Source: Woeseia sp. (GTDB taxonomy: Bacteria > Pseudomonadota > Gammaproteobacteria > Steroidobacterales > Woeseiaceae). Taken from it: a DNA stretch of 64,000 bases. Positions 36,315-44,774 of the stretch are shown one piece after another. The position numbers were made by a program, and so were the translations under genes. The notes beneath the pieces are model-generated. The model searched no databases, was not told the origin of the DNA, and saw nothing but the letters and a program-made list of their open reading frames with translations. Every line of letters starts with the position of its first letter. The stretch's first letter is position 1. The stretch covers positions 2,897,305 to 2,961,304 of the forward strand of contig JAJFKW010000001.1 of NCBI GenBank assembly GCA_021773015.1, read 5' to 3'.

Positions 36315-38464
36315 TGGAGAGTGACCTCAGGTCGGGTAACTCTAACCAATACAGACTTCGTATTATTCTCATTATTACCGTCCGACAGGGGAGAGCCCCA
36401 GGGGTCATTAGCGGTGGGCGAAAGCAATTTGAAATTGATCGTGACGTCTTTCTGTAGCGCACCATCCGCAAATTCGATGTCCTTGGAAAAAGCGATCCTC
36501 AGCGTTCCCGGCGTACTAGCGAGCCGTGTATTTTCTGTTCTTAAGCGAACTCGAGTCGCCGGAGCCCATTCAGTTGCATCGATACCGTCGGACGGAATGC
36601 TGTGCGCTGCCAGAAGAAGTTCTGAAATAACGTTGGAAACGTCATTTTTCTCGATAACGAAGTCGAATCCCATGCTGTCTCCAGGATAAATCAGACCATT
36701 CGGGTCGTAAGGCTGAACGCTCAATATTCGCCAATCCACAGGAACTGCTCTGCTCTGCTCTGAAACTGAATTGTTATCCAAATTGCTGTCGACCCATGGC
36801 GCTCTGGTGATCGGATCGACAAGGGTCAACGAATAACGAATTGTCTTGCTCGGCGATTCGAACGGCAGCGTGACATAGGGTAGTTGAATATCTGTCGTAA
36901 CGTGTTCTTGCATATTGGTTGCAGCAGTCGCAAGTTCACTCTGGTAGATGGTTTCTAATTCTGATTCTCCGCCTTCTATCTCCAAGAGAACACCAACATC
37001 TTTTGTTATTGGACCCGCGCCGCTTTTCGCGACCTCGAAGGTTATCGCTGGCCGCTCATTTGTATAGTAGCGACGCACGATTCTGTCTGTTGGTATTGAA
37101 ATCGCCCAATCGTCGGACATGACGTTTTCTTCGAATTCAGACAAGCGTTCGTCTATGGTGGGATCGCTGCTAACCGTATCTTCGGACAACTGCGGGATGC
37201 CACCAGCCTGCACAACAGTTGGTGGCGATCGATTGGCGTTATTGTCGGCTGCGCGCGTTCCATCTAATTCGACTCCGGCTTGCGGTGATGTGTTTGGCGG
37301 CTTACGTTCGCCCGGTAGCGAAGCAGTATTTGCAGAAGATTCGCTATTGGGTTGGTTTTCGCTCTGCGGTGCGCCGTCAAACATATCACCAGGGAATTGC
37401 AACTCACTCGCATCATCGTTCTCGTCGCCATCGAACATATCACCCGGAAAGCGGACGGCATCGGGGTCAAACTGATCGCCAGGAAATTTTGCTTCGTCCT
37501 GATCGAAATTTCCTAGTTTGTCGGTTTTATCATTCGGTTTGAAGTTGCCGAGTCTGTCAGCTTTGTCCTGCGTGTCTGAAATAGAGGAGTCAGCTTCCGG
37601 TGCTGGTGCATCATCCCTTGCAGTTGGCGGCGAACGATTGAGCGCCGAATTTGCGAACGGTTTCAATCCGCCCGATCGCGCTTGACGCATGAAGTCGTTG
37701 ACCTCGCGCAGTTCGTCTTGGCTCAATGCACGGTTGTAAATGCTGAGGTGGTCGAACGCGCCATGGAATTTTTGACTGCTACCGAATGCTTTGGAGCCTA
37801 GCCGAAGAATTGGAGCGACTCCGTCGTTTCTATAAACTGCTACTGACTCAGAGATTCGCCCATTGCTGTATAGCGTCAAAATAGTATGTGGAAGCAACTC
37901 GCCGTCATCGGTCGTTCGGTCGTCAATTTTTCGCGTAAAGGCGAGCATCTGCCAGCCGCCGCGCAGGGCGGGATGGTTGGAATTACTGATAATGGTACCG
38001 CTTGAATAGGCGGCAAAGTATGCGTTGTCCTTGCTTTGATTTCCGATAGTCACCAAGCCCGAAGCGTCGCTGAAGACGTAGCCAGTGTTGTAGTAGGTAG
38101 CGCGCTCATCGGAGTCTTCCGGCAACGCGTTGGGTTTTACCATAGCGATGATGGTGAAATCCGATTGCGCTTCAGATGCCAGATCAACGGGCAATTCAAT
38201 CATGCCGGTCCCGTCCAACAGCACCGCTTCCCCTATGTATCCGTCGGTGTGCGAATAGCCGTTGGCGATCGATGGTACAACGCCAGTAATGTCGTCCACG
38301 ATGGTCCCGTCGAAAGAGAAAAAGTGTATGGGTCCGCCGGGTCGCTCCGGCGTTTCGCTAATCATCTTGTCCTGCAGCGGATTGCTTGGCAGTGTCTGGG
38401 CAACGGCAACGCCGGCAATCAACAGCAAAAAATGGACGAATAGTGCTTTCGGAAAAAGTCGCAT
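36311..38464 (-). CDS. Secreted LamG / CARDB-like surface protein
   Basis: A 717-residue exported protein (signal peptide 1-22). Residues about 43-260 form a concanavalin-A-like LamG domain (HFFSFDGTIVDD, DFTIIAMVKPNALPED, FHGAFDHLSIYNRALSQDEL). A disordered acidic linker (about 260-450) contains short repeats: LGNF twice and FPGD(Q/M)FD three times, and NRSPPT occurs at 276 and 411. Two Ig-like CARDB-type domains follow (about 460-700), each ending in a NNN/NEN-type motif (DSNLDNNSV, DGNNENNTK). Such proteins sit at the cell surface and bind glycans or partners. It leads the operon and faces the ECF/kinase genes. Confidence 0.75.
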   Translation of the reverse strand: MRLFPKALFVHFLLLIAGVAVAQTLPSNPLQDKMISETPERPGGPIHFFSFDGTIVDDITGVVPSIANGYSHTDGYIGEAVLLDGTGMIELPVDLASEAQSDFTIIAMVKPNALPEDSDERATYYNTGYVFSDASGLVTIGNQSKDNAYFAAYSSGTIISNSNHPALRGGWQMLAFTRKIDDRTTDDGELLPHTILTLYSNGRISESVAVYRNDGVAPILRLGSKAFGSSQKFHGAFDHLSIYNRALSQDELREVNDFMRQARSGGLKPFANSALNRSPPTARDDAPAPEADSSISDTQDKADRLGNFKPNDKTDKLGNFDQDEAKFPGDQFDPDAVRFPGDMFDGDENDDASELQFPGDMFDGAPQSENQPNSESSANTASLPGERKPPNTSPQAGVELDGTRAADNNANRSPPTVVQAGGIPQLSEDTVSSDPTIDERLSEFEENVMSDDWAISIPTDRIVRRYYTNERPAITFEVAKSGAGPITKDVGVLLEIEGGESELETIYQSELATAATNMQEHVTTDIQLPYVTLPFESPSKTIRYSLTLVDPITRAPWVDSNLDNNSVSEQSRAVPVDWRILSVQPYDPNGLIYPGDSMGFDFVIEKNDVSNVISELLLAAHSIPSDGIDATEWAPATRVRLRTENTRLASTPGTLRIAFSKDIEFADGALQKDVTINFKLLSPTANDPWGSPLSDGNNENNTKSVLVRVTRPEVTLQ
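37376..37558 (-). repeat. Short degenerate repeats in the linker of the LamG protein
   Basis: Residues 303-363 hold DRLGNF/DKLGNF followed by KFPGDQFD, RFPGDMFD and QFPGDMFD units spaced 12 to 19 residues apart. The DNA copies (FPGDMFD twice) are similar but not identical. The units might be binding motifs or retention signals. I know of no named motif that matches. Confidence 0.75.
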
Positions 38465-38604
38465 AGCGGTCCCCAGCGTAATTGTCTCAATGAATGTGTT
38501 CGCACACTGGGATACGGCAAATACTTCGGTGGACCGCCAAAATTTGTCAAAGTATCTGCCTATTTAATGCTAAGTTACTGATATATTAGATACAATTTCT
38601 ATCG
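38465..38604. promoter_or_regulatory. Divergent intergenic region between LamG operon and ECF sigma gene
   Basis: These 140 bases should hold the promoters for both directions. The right part is A/T-rich: TTGTCA at about 38546-38551 could be a -35 box for the plus-strand sigma gene, with TAATGC about 15-16 bases on; this is a weak match only. No clear ECF-type GGAAC box is visible. Confidence 0.35.
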
Positions 38605-39183
38605 ATGGGGGCAGGCATAGACGCGGCTACGAACATTACGCAACTCATCGAGGCACATCGAAATGGCGATGAAAACGCCTATGATCAGGTTGTTGCTCTG
38701 CTGTACACGGATCTGCGTCGACTCGCGCACCGTCAACTCGCCCGTTATCACGACAACGCAACGTTGCAGACGACTGCAGTAGTCAATGAGGCTTATTTAA
38801 AGCTCAAGAATATCGACGGCAGCGCCCTTAACCGCGAGCACTTTCTTGGAATTGCGGCGACGGCGATGCGACACATCATCATTGATTATGCGCGCAAACG
38901 ATTGACTGACAAGCGAGGCGGCAATCAGTCACGCGTTGAACTGCGCGATGAAGATATCGCCGTCGCAACACAAGCCGAGCAGTTAGTGCTCATTGACGAC
39001 GCGTTGGACAAGCTTGGCGCAACCAGCGACCGATTGGTCAAAGTATTCGAATGTAAGTTTTTCGCGGAACTGAGCGATGATGACACGGCGGCGGTTCTTG
39101 GTCTGTCAAAGCGAACGGCGCAGCGTGAATGGATGAAGGCACGCGGACTACTTGCGGAAATGATCGAACAAAATGATAGTTAG
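38605..39183 (+). CDS. ECF sigma factor, TIGR02999 type
   Basis: A 192-residue sigma factor with region 2 (AYDQVVALLYTDLRRLAHRQLAR, then TTAVVNEAYLKL) and the characteristic ECF-subfamily stretch FLGIAATAMRHIIIDYARKR, followed by region 4 (LSDDDTAAVLGLSKRTAQREW). These features match TIGR02999. Such sigma factors are commonly paired with Ser/Thr kinases rather than anti-sigmas. The kinase gene follows 61 bases downstream. Inference: the kinase or its targets control this sigma factor. Confidence 0.9.
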   Translation: MGAGIDAATNITQLIEAHRNGDENAYDQVVALLYTDLRRLAHRQLARYHDNATLQTTAVVNEAYLKLKNIDGSALNREHFLGIAATAMRHIIIDYARKRLTDKRGGNQSRVELRDEDIAVATQAEQLVLIDDALDKLGATSDRLVKVFECKFFAELSDDDTAAVLGLSKRTAQREWMKARGLLAEMIEQNDS

Positions 39184-39244
39184 CTGGCGGTTCGCTGCCC
39201 GCCTTCACGTAATTCTATGCAGGTAATCACCGCAAACAGAATCT

Positions 39245-41782
39245 ATGACAAGCGATAACGAACATTGGTCAAAATTCGATAAATTGCTCGACGAGCTGTT
39301 TGACCTGTCGCCCGAGGCACGTGCGATAACCCTTGATGAAATTGGATCAAGAGACTCCGCACTTGGCAAGCGCGCTGCTGCCATTTTGGAATACGCATCA
39401 TCGAATAACACCATGCCGGACAATGCCAGCAGCGCCGCCCCCGAATTACTAGCGGAATTTGCGGAAGAGGATGTCAAAAATCACATCGGCGAGCGTGTTG
39501 GTCCGTTTCGAATTGCCGAGGCCATTAGTCGGGGCGGCATGGGTCTAGTTTTCCGCGGCGAGCGGGCTGACGGTGCGTTCGAGCAACAAGTAGCGATAAA
39601 ACTTATTCCGGCGTCGATAGATGGAGAGCGTTCGCTCGCGCTTTTCGAGCGGGAAACTCAGTTGCTTGCACGTCTAGAACATCCAAACATCGCCCGTATT
39701 ATCGACGCTGGCGTAACGGAACAAGATACGCCCTATTTTGCGATGGAGTTGGTCGATGGCCAAAAAATTGACGACTACGTTCTGTCGTCACAGTTAAATC
39801 AAAAATCCATCTTGCATTTATTCTTGCATCTGTGTGACGCACTGGCCTACTGCCATCAGTCGACCGTGGTTCACGGAGACGTCAAACCCGGCAATGTACT
39901 CGTGGCGAGTGGCCGCGTGCGTTTGGTGGACTTTGGCATTGGTCAATTACTGGAAGATGTGGAAGGTACGGAAGGTACGGAGGTATTGAAGCGTGTAGTG
40001 GCGTACTCGCCAGGATATGCGGCGCCGGAGCAGATGGACGGAAAGACGCCCGGCGTTGCGGCGGATATCTATTCATCGGGTGTTTTGTTGCGGCATCTGA
40101 TTCGCGTTAGCATGAACATAACCGATATACCGACCGATCTTGATGCGATCATAAACTGTTGTACGGCTGAGCATCCGGGTGATCGTTACGCCTCAGTCGA
40201 TGCGTTGAAGCGCGACATTCAAGCGTTCCTCGACAAGTATCCGGTGCGTGCGCGCGATGCGACGCGAGCGTATCGCTCAAGGAAATTTGTTGAGCGAAAC
40301 AAATTACTCGTTGGCTCCACAATTGGTGTTTTGCTTTCGTTGGTGGTCGGACTAAGTACCGCGCTTTGGCAATTTCAGAAAGCAAAGACTGAGGGATTGC
40401 GTGCAGAGCAGACCAATGCGTTTCTTACCACTATATTCGAGCGTGCGAATCCCGTCGTCGCCGGCGAGAGCGAAGTAACCTTAAAGGAGATCGTCGACGA
40501 TGCCGCCACGCGCGTCGCAATCGAACTAGAAGGCTCCCCTGATGTTCGTAACGAGATTAAGCAGTTGCTTGGCAACGCCTATTACGGAATTGGTCAATAC
40601 GACAAAGCATTCGAATTGCATCAATCGACGTTGGAGTATTGGCGATCCGAGCGGAAAGCACCGAATTTGGAAATCGTCAAAGCGCTAAATGCGCTCGGTT
40701 CGGATCACACAAAAAGGGGCGAGTATGTGGAGGCTGAACGCCTGCACCGAGAAGCATTGAACCAGCTACAGGATCTTGAGCAAAGTGCATCAACGCCCGC
40801 ACAAATAAGTTGGACAAGCTTGGGCCATTCTTTGGTACAAACCGACCCCGGCGCGGCCAGGGAGTCTATGCTTAAAGCGCACGATATTAATCTTCGAACC
40901 AGGCCTGCCGATACGGCAGCGTTGGCCAGGTCGCTCGGCAACATAGCAGCCGGCTATCGTGCCGAACGCAATATCGAAGAGTCTGCGCGTTACCACGAGA
41001 TGGCGCTAGCCATGGCTGAAACCAACGGCGAACGGCTGGCGCCGGAAATCGTCGGCATTCGTTGTAACCTCGCGCTGGACTATGGAACGCTGGGCCGCCA
41101 CCTCAAAGCGCGCGAAACACAACTTGAATGTAACCGGCAAACCGTTGAGCGTCTTGGCGCCGACCATCCGGCGAACGTTCCCAATCTAAACAACTTAGGT
41201 GCACTGGATCTTGGTTTGGGGCGGCTAGAAGAAGCGGAACAATCTTACTTACAAGCGTGGTCGCTTGCAGAACAAAAGTTGCCGCTAAAATCGCTTGAAC
41301 GAATGGCTGTTGAAATTAATTATGCGGTGGTGTTTTGGCATTCCGGGCGTATTGCCGATGCAGAAAACATCCTGCGCGACGTGTTGCAAAGAATGGAGGC
41401 GTCATTGGGTGCCACACATCCGGCATCCGGGCGAGTGCGCAGCCTGCTGGGCCGGGTGGTGCTACAACGCGGTGATGTGGGTGCTGCGCAACGGTTTATT
41501 GAAAACTCACTCGAAGGCTTAATTCCGTATTGGCGAAGCGATGCATTGCTCTGGCTCGCCGAGGTAATGCTCGAGCTTGACGACCTAGATGCGGCTAAAA
41601 CGTTTGCAACCGAAAGTCTTACGATTCGGCGTGATATTCCGCACTATGCAGACTGGCAAATTGCGGAGGCGCAGTGGGTACTGTCGCGTGCGGCTAACGA
41701 TCAAATGTCTCATGACGCCGCAGTAGAAATCTTTAGCCGGGATTTACCGCCTGAACATTTTCGTCGCACGGCAAGCCGATAG
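39245..41782 (+). CDS. Ser/Thr protein kinase with transmembrane helix and TPR domain
   Basis: An 845-residue protein. The N-terminal 80 residues are helical and resemble the tail of ECF-linked kinases. The kinase domain (about 84-335) has a GGMG glycine loop (97-100), VAIKL Lys119, a catalytic loop VVHGDVKPGN with Gly211 where Arg of HRD is usual, DFG at 229-231 and the activation-loop APE motif in YAAPEQM. A single membrane helix lies at about 354-375, followed by about 400 residues of TPR-like helices. The non-RD catalytic loop suggests activity independent of activation-loop phosphorylation. Pairing with the ECF gene upstream suggests envelope-stress signalling. Confidence 0.88.
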   Translation: MTSDNEHWSKFDKLLDELFDLSPEARAITLDEIGSRDSALGKRAAAILEYASSNNTMPDNASSAAPELLAEFAEEDVKNHIGERVGPFRIAEAISRGGMGLVFRGERADGAFEQQVAIKLIPASIDGERSLALFERETQLLARLEHPNIARIIDAGVTEQDTPYFAMELVDGQKIDDYVLSSQLNQKSILHLFLHLCDALAYCHQSTVVHGDVKPGNVLVASGRVRLVDFGIGQLLEDVEGTEGTEVLKRVVAYSPGYAAPEQMDGKTPGVAADIYSSGVLLRHLIRVSMNITDIPTDLDAIINCCTAEHPGDRYASVDALKRDIQAFLDKYPVRARDATRAYRSRKFVERNKLLVGSTIGVLLSLVVGLSTALWQFQKAKTEGLRAEQTNAFLTTIFERANPVVAGESEVTLKEIVDDAATRVAIELEGSPDVRNEIKQLLGNAYYGIGQYDKAFELHQSTLEYWRSERKAPNLEIVKALNALGSDHTKRGEYVEAERLHREALNQLQDLEQSASTPAQISWTSLGHSLVQTDPGAARESMLKAHDINLRTRPADTAALARSLGNIAAGYRAERNIEESARYHEMALAMAETNGERLAPEIVGIRCNLALDYGTLGRHLKARETQLECNRQTVERLGADHPANVPNLNNLGALDLGLGRLEEAEQSYLQAWSLAEQKLPLKSLERMAVEINYAVVFWHSGRIADAENILRDVLQRMEASLGATHPASGRVRSLLGRVVLQRGDVGAAQRFIENSLEGLIPYWRSDALLWLAEVMLELDDLDAAKTFATESLTIRRDIPHYADWQIAEAQWVLSRAANDQMSHDAAVEIFSRDLPPEHFRRTASR

Positions 41783-41788
41783 AGTGGA

Positions 41789-42118
41789 TCAGTCGGTCTG
41801 CTCCGGCAACCCCCGTCCATTATTCCACCACGATGTGGGTTATCGTTTTTCGGGTTGTAGTTGGCGCGACTGGCCCACGCCTCGCGAACAAAAATGACGG
41901 GTTCTTCATAGTGATGCACCGAAAGGATGCAATCCATCGCTTTTTCGCGTATTGCCGAGTCCCGCTCGATTGATATTTTGAGTTCGACCATCGGGAAGGT
42001 CTCGGTACTTCCGGCGGTGAATCTCTTAACATGCGTGTCCGTGGTCGAATTGGCCTCGGGCTGTGCCGTTTCCTTGCCGACCGCAAGCCAGCGGGTGTAC
42101 TTGTATAACCGGGTCCAG
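41789..42118 (-). pseudogene. Decayed CutA/NIF3-like (PYEEP-type) small-protein gene
   Basis: No intact gene occupies 41783-42487, but the minus strand encodes a conserved-looking stretch: FWTRLYKYTRWLAVGK, then MVELKISIER and ILSVHHYEEPVIFVREAWASR, ending NPH. The (H)HYEEPVIFV element resembles the HPYEEP segment of CutA- or NIF3-type proteins. The reading then breaks: after NPH the frame that gives SWWNNGRG and a nearby stop is offset by one base. Upstream, the same frame meets stops at about 42140-42160. The 136-codon frame in this region is Arg/Ser-rich and looks spurious. Likely a frameshifted remnant, though sequencing error cannot be excluded. Confidence 0.5.
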
Positions 42119-42240
42119 AATTCTGTCCGTATCTTCGGCTAGCGTTTGAATTTCTATTGTCCAAACCGCGGCGAGCCGGTCGGAGCGGGCTGGTACTTGT
42201 CGAGATCGTGCATGTACTGTTTCTTGTCAAGGGCGTGAGT

Positions 42241-42471
42241 TTAGGAGCCTGTCACTATATTTAACTCGATTTCTAAAGTGCGATCGCGGAGTTTCTCCGG
42301 AATGTGCAAATCGATCAGCAGCGCAACCCCTTCCAGGAGAACGCGACGGCGATAGGAGCAATTATCCTGTATATCAAAGAATCTCCAGAAACAACATGTG
42401 AATTCGAATTTAACTCCGAGTCTACCTCCGACCTTCTGCAGTCTGGCATCGCGCGCCGCGCCTACTGCCAA
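42241..42471 (-). other. Short unassigned reading frame downstream of the DMT gene
   Basis: The minus-strand frame ends with LLIDLHIPEKLRDRTLEIELN and a stop at 42241, and this tail has protein-like composition. The N-terminal part is Arg-rich and unconvincing. It may be the 3' fragment of a lost gene or a chance frame. It belongs to the same degenerate stretch as 41789-42118. Confidence 0.25.
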
Positions 42472-42487
42472 TGGTTGTCCCAGCGTA

Positions 42488-42925
42488 TTAGCGAACCATT
42501 AAGTACGCACCAGCGAGAAGGAGAAAAACCGCTGCGATCCGGTTTGGATCAAGAACGCGAACGGTGATGCCAAACGCGCCGAAATGATCAATGACCATTC
42601 CAGCGAGTAGCTGACCGACGATTAGCATCGCGATGGCTGCGCTAGCACCCACTTTTGGGATGGTGTGGCTAATCGATAGATACAGGACAAGACCGAATGC
42701 TCCGCATCCGAGCATGTACCAAGGCAGACTCCGCCACTCTTGAATTTGTTCGCCGCGCCGAAGCAGCACCAAGAATAGTGACGCAACGGCACCGCCAAGA
42801 TGCACAATGAGGCTGCTCGAAGCACCACCAATTCGTTGCCCCATCGCTCCTGCGATCGGTGCTTGTGTGCCCACCGCAACACCACCAATTAACCCAATTA
42901 GGACGATCATTACTATTTCAATCAA
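42488..42925 (-). CDS. DMT family transporter (DUF606/YdcZ-like)
   Basis: A 145-residue protein with five hydrophobic helices and the GGVAVGTQAPIAGAMGQRIGG start typical of DUF606 half-size members of the drug/metabolite transporter superfamily. They probably work as dimers; the substrate is unknown. It starts 15 bases after the CapA gene and is the last gene of the argS-SPOR-capA unit. Confidence 0.85.
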   Translation of the reverse strand: MIEIVMIVLIGLIGGVAVGTQAPIAGAMGQRIGGASSSLIVHLGGAVASLFLVLLRRGEQIQEWRSLPWYMLGCGAFGLVLYLSISHTIPKVGASAAIAMLIVGQLLAGMVIDHFGAFGITVRVLDPNRIAAVFLLLAGAYLMVR

Positions 42926-42940
42926 TTTCAGATCCTCTGG

Positions 42941-44179
42941 TTACCGCCGCTCCAACGTGCCTTCGGTATAACGTCTAATATTCGTTCTTGTTACCGGTCG
43001 AATGGAGCCGTCTTTAGCGAAGTCGATCCCCGGTGTCGTGAAGTCCTGGATGCTTAATGAGCGGATCAATTTGTATGCCTTGCTGTTTGCATCAACGGTT
43101 GGTCCGGCCGGTCTTAATTGTTCCGTAGAGTCGATACGGCCATGCAGGAAACGACCCTCCCTATCCAGCGTAGTGTGCAGAATAGGTGCAATACCTTTGG
43201 TGCCTACTACGCTGATACCGTAGTAGGTTGCGAAATTGCCGAGGCTGTAGGCGATCAAGCGATCCTTGTATAGCTCCATGCCCCGTACAACATGGGGTCC
43301 ATGTCCTACGACGAGATCAGCGCCAACGTCGACCATCATGCGGGCAAACTTGACGACGTCGCCGCGCATCTCGCCAAAGTACTCTTCTTCTTTAAATGGA
43401 ATTCGGGTGACGTCCTGACCTTCCGCGCCGCCATGAAAAGTAATGATAACAATGTCGTGAGACTTCGCGAGCTGGCGTACGGTACCGGCGGCGATATCGT
43501 AGTCGAGTAGCAAGTTCGAATTCAGCGTGACGGCATAGCCGAGCACCGCAATGCTCATGTCATTTTTTCGGAGTATCGCAAAATCGCCTTCGCGCCCAGT
43601 ATGCAAGATGCCGGCTGCTGCAAGATTCTGCATGCTTGCGGTTCGCCCCTCTTCACCGAAATCGCGGGCATGGTTATTCGCCAAGCTGAGCACGTCGAAT
43701 CCGGCATCGACGAAATACTGTGCGTAGCGGGCCGGCGTTCGAAATAAATAGCAAGCTTTTGGATTCTTGCACTGCTTTCTTGGTATCCCACCATCCATCA
43801 ACACGCCTTCCATGTTGCCGATGGTGATATCGGCATTCTTCAAGAGGGGCGTTACCGCCGAAAGGAAACTTACACCATCATCGTCCGGTAAATGGTTTTC
43901 CGGAAAGTCGGTACCCAGCATCATGTCGCCAACGTTTATCACGCTAAGTGCGGCAACGCGGTGAATTTCGGGCGCCGCATCCGACTGCCCCTCGTTGTCG
44001 GGTACGGCGTGTGGTTGCCGCTTCGGTTGCGGCTCTGATCTGGATTCGACAGCGTCGCGGACGGCCGGGCTTACGCAGCCAACCAGCAAGCTGAGGCTTA
44101 CGATTAACATGCTGGGCAGAATTGCTGTAATACGTAGAAGTTTGTTCAATGGCGAGCTCAGGCTCCGCTTGAATTCCAA
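42941..44179 (-). CDS. CapA family lipoprotein (poly-gamma-glutamate / metallophosphatase fold)
   Basis: A 412-residue protein with a signal sequence and lipobox (LVGC). The CapA metallophosphatase-like domain shows NVGDMMLG, GNMEGVL, SLANNHARDFGEEG, TFHGGAEG, VGHGPHVVRGME and YSLGNF, covering the metal-binding residues of the family. CapA proteins are linked to poly-gamma-glutamate capsules, but isolated relatives have unknown roles. No capB or capC is nearby. It lies 26 bases after the SPOR gene. Confidence 0.87.
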   Translation of the reverse strand: MEFKRSLSSPLNKLLRITAILPSMLIVSLSLLVGCVSPAVRDAVESRSEPQPKRQPHAVPDNEGQSDAAPEIHRVAALSVINVGDMMLGTDFPENHLPDDDGVSFLSAVTPLLKNADITIGNMEGVLMDGGIPRKQCKNPKACYLFRTPARYAQYFVDAGFDVLSLANNHARDFGEEGRTASMQNLAAAGILHTGREGDFAILRKNDMSIAVLGYAVTLNSNLLLDYDIAAGTVRQLAKSHDIVIITFHGGAEGQDVTRIPFKEEEYFGEMRGDVVKFARMMVDVGADLVVGHGPHVVRGMELYKDRLIAYSLGNFATYYGISVVGTKGIAPILHTTLDREGRFLHGRIDSTEQLRPAGPTVDANSKAYKLIRSLSIQDFTTPGIDFAKDGSIRPVTRTNIRRYTEGTLERR

Positions 44180-44205
44180 ATCAGTCCTTCGCAGGCGCTT
44201 GCCAC

Positions 44206-44772
44206 TCAGTCGCCAAGTCGAATGCGCAATACGTCGATACTTGCTGCACGCAGCCGGCTGCGCAGCAAATTTAGTTTCTCGAGGTCACGTGTTGGTCCAA
44301 TGCGTACCCGGTGATAAGTCTTGTCGTCAATGGATACGCGTTGAATGCGCGATTCGATGCCGTGTAGTGCGAGCTGCGCGCGGCGCCGGTCCGCATCGTT
44401 GTAGGCAGAAAACGAACCCGCTTGTAGAACGTATGTTCCGGGCTGCTCTATGGCTTTTGGCTCGATGTCGGCTGAAACGTCCGGCTCTTGCTCAGGAATG
44501 ACAACCTCAAACTTTGGCAACATGTCATAAAATGCAAACCTCGGTTCCGTTTCATCTTCAGCAGCCACTTCGCCATTGTTGTCGACCGCGGTTTCGCTGG
44601 CTGCACGCATGCTGGCGGGCTGCGGAACTTGAGCGACTTTCTGCGCAAGCTGTGGTCTGTCATTGACATAGATCGCAAGCGCAACCGATAGGCCAATTGC
44701 GAGGCCGAAAACCATCCAAAGCCATCCGGGGTAATCGTTTTTTTGCGATTTTCTGCGGCGTCGTTTTGCCAT
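44206..44772 (-). CDS. SPOR-domain membrane protein (FtsN-like)
   Basis: A 188-residue bitopic protein: a basic cytoplasmic tail (MAKRRRRK), one membrane helix at about 17-37, a linker rich in Glu/Pro, and a C-terminal SPOR domain (about 111-186, beginning TYVLQAGSF) that binds denuded septal peptidoglycan. It follows argS with only two bases between stop and start, as in many Gammaproteobacteria. It is likely a divisome component, possibly FtsN itself. Confidence 0.9.
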   Translation of the reverse strand: MAKRRRRKSQKNDYPGWLWMVFGLAIGLSVALAIYVNDRPQLAQKVAQVPQPASMRAASETAVDNNGEVAAEDETEPRFAFYDMLPKFEVVIPEQEPDVSADIEPKAIEQPGTYVLQAGSFSAYNDADRRRAQLALHGIESRIQRVSIDDKTYHRVRIGPTRDLEKLNLLRSRLRAASIDVLRIRLGD

Positions 44773-44774
44773 TG

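Noticed and set aside
41820-42230. A 136-codon minus-strand frame as a real gene
   Set aside because: Its product is Arg/Ser/Thr-rich without family features, whereas another frame in the same DNA carries the conserved-looking HHYEEPVIFV segment.
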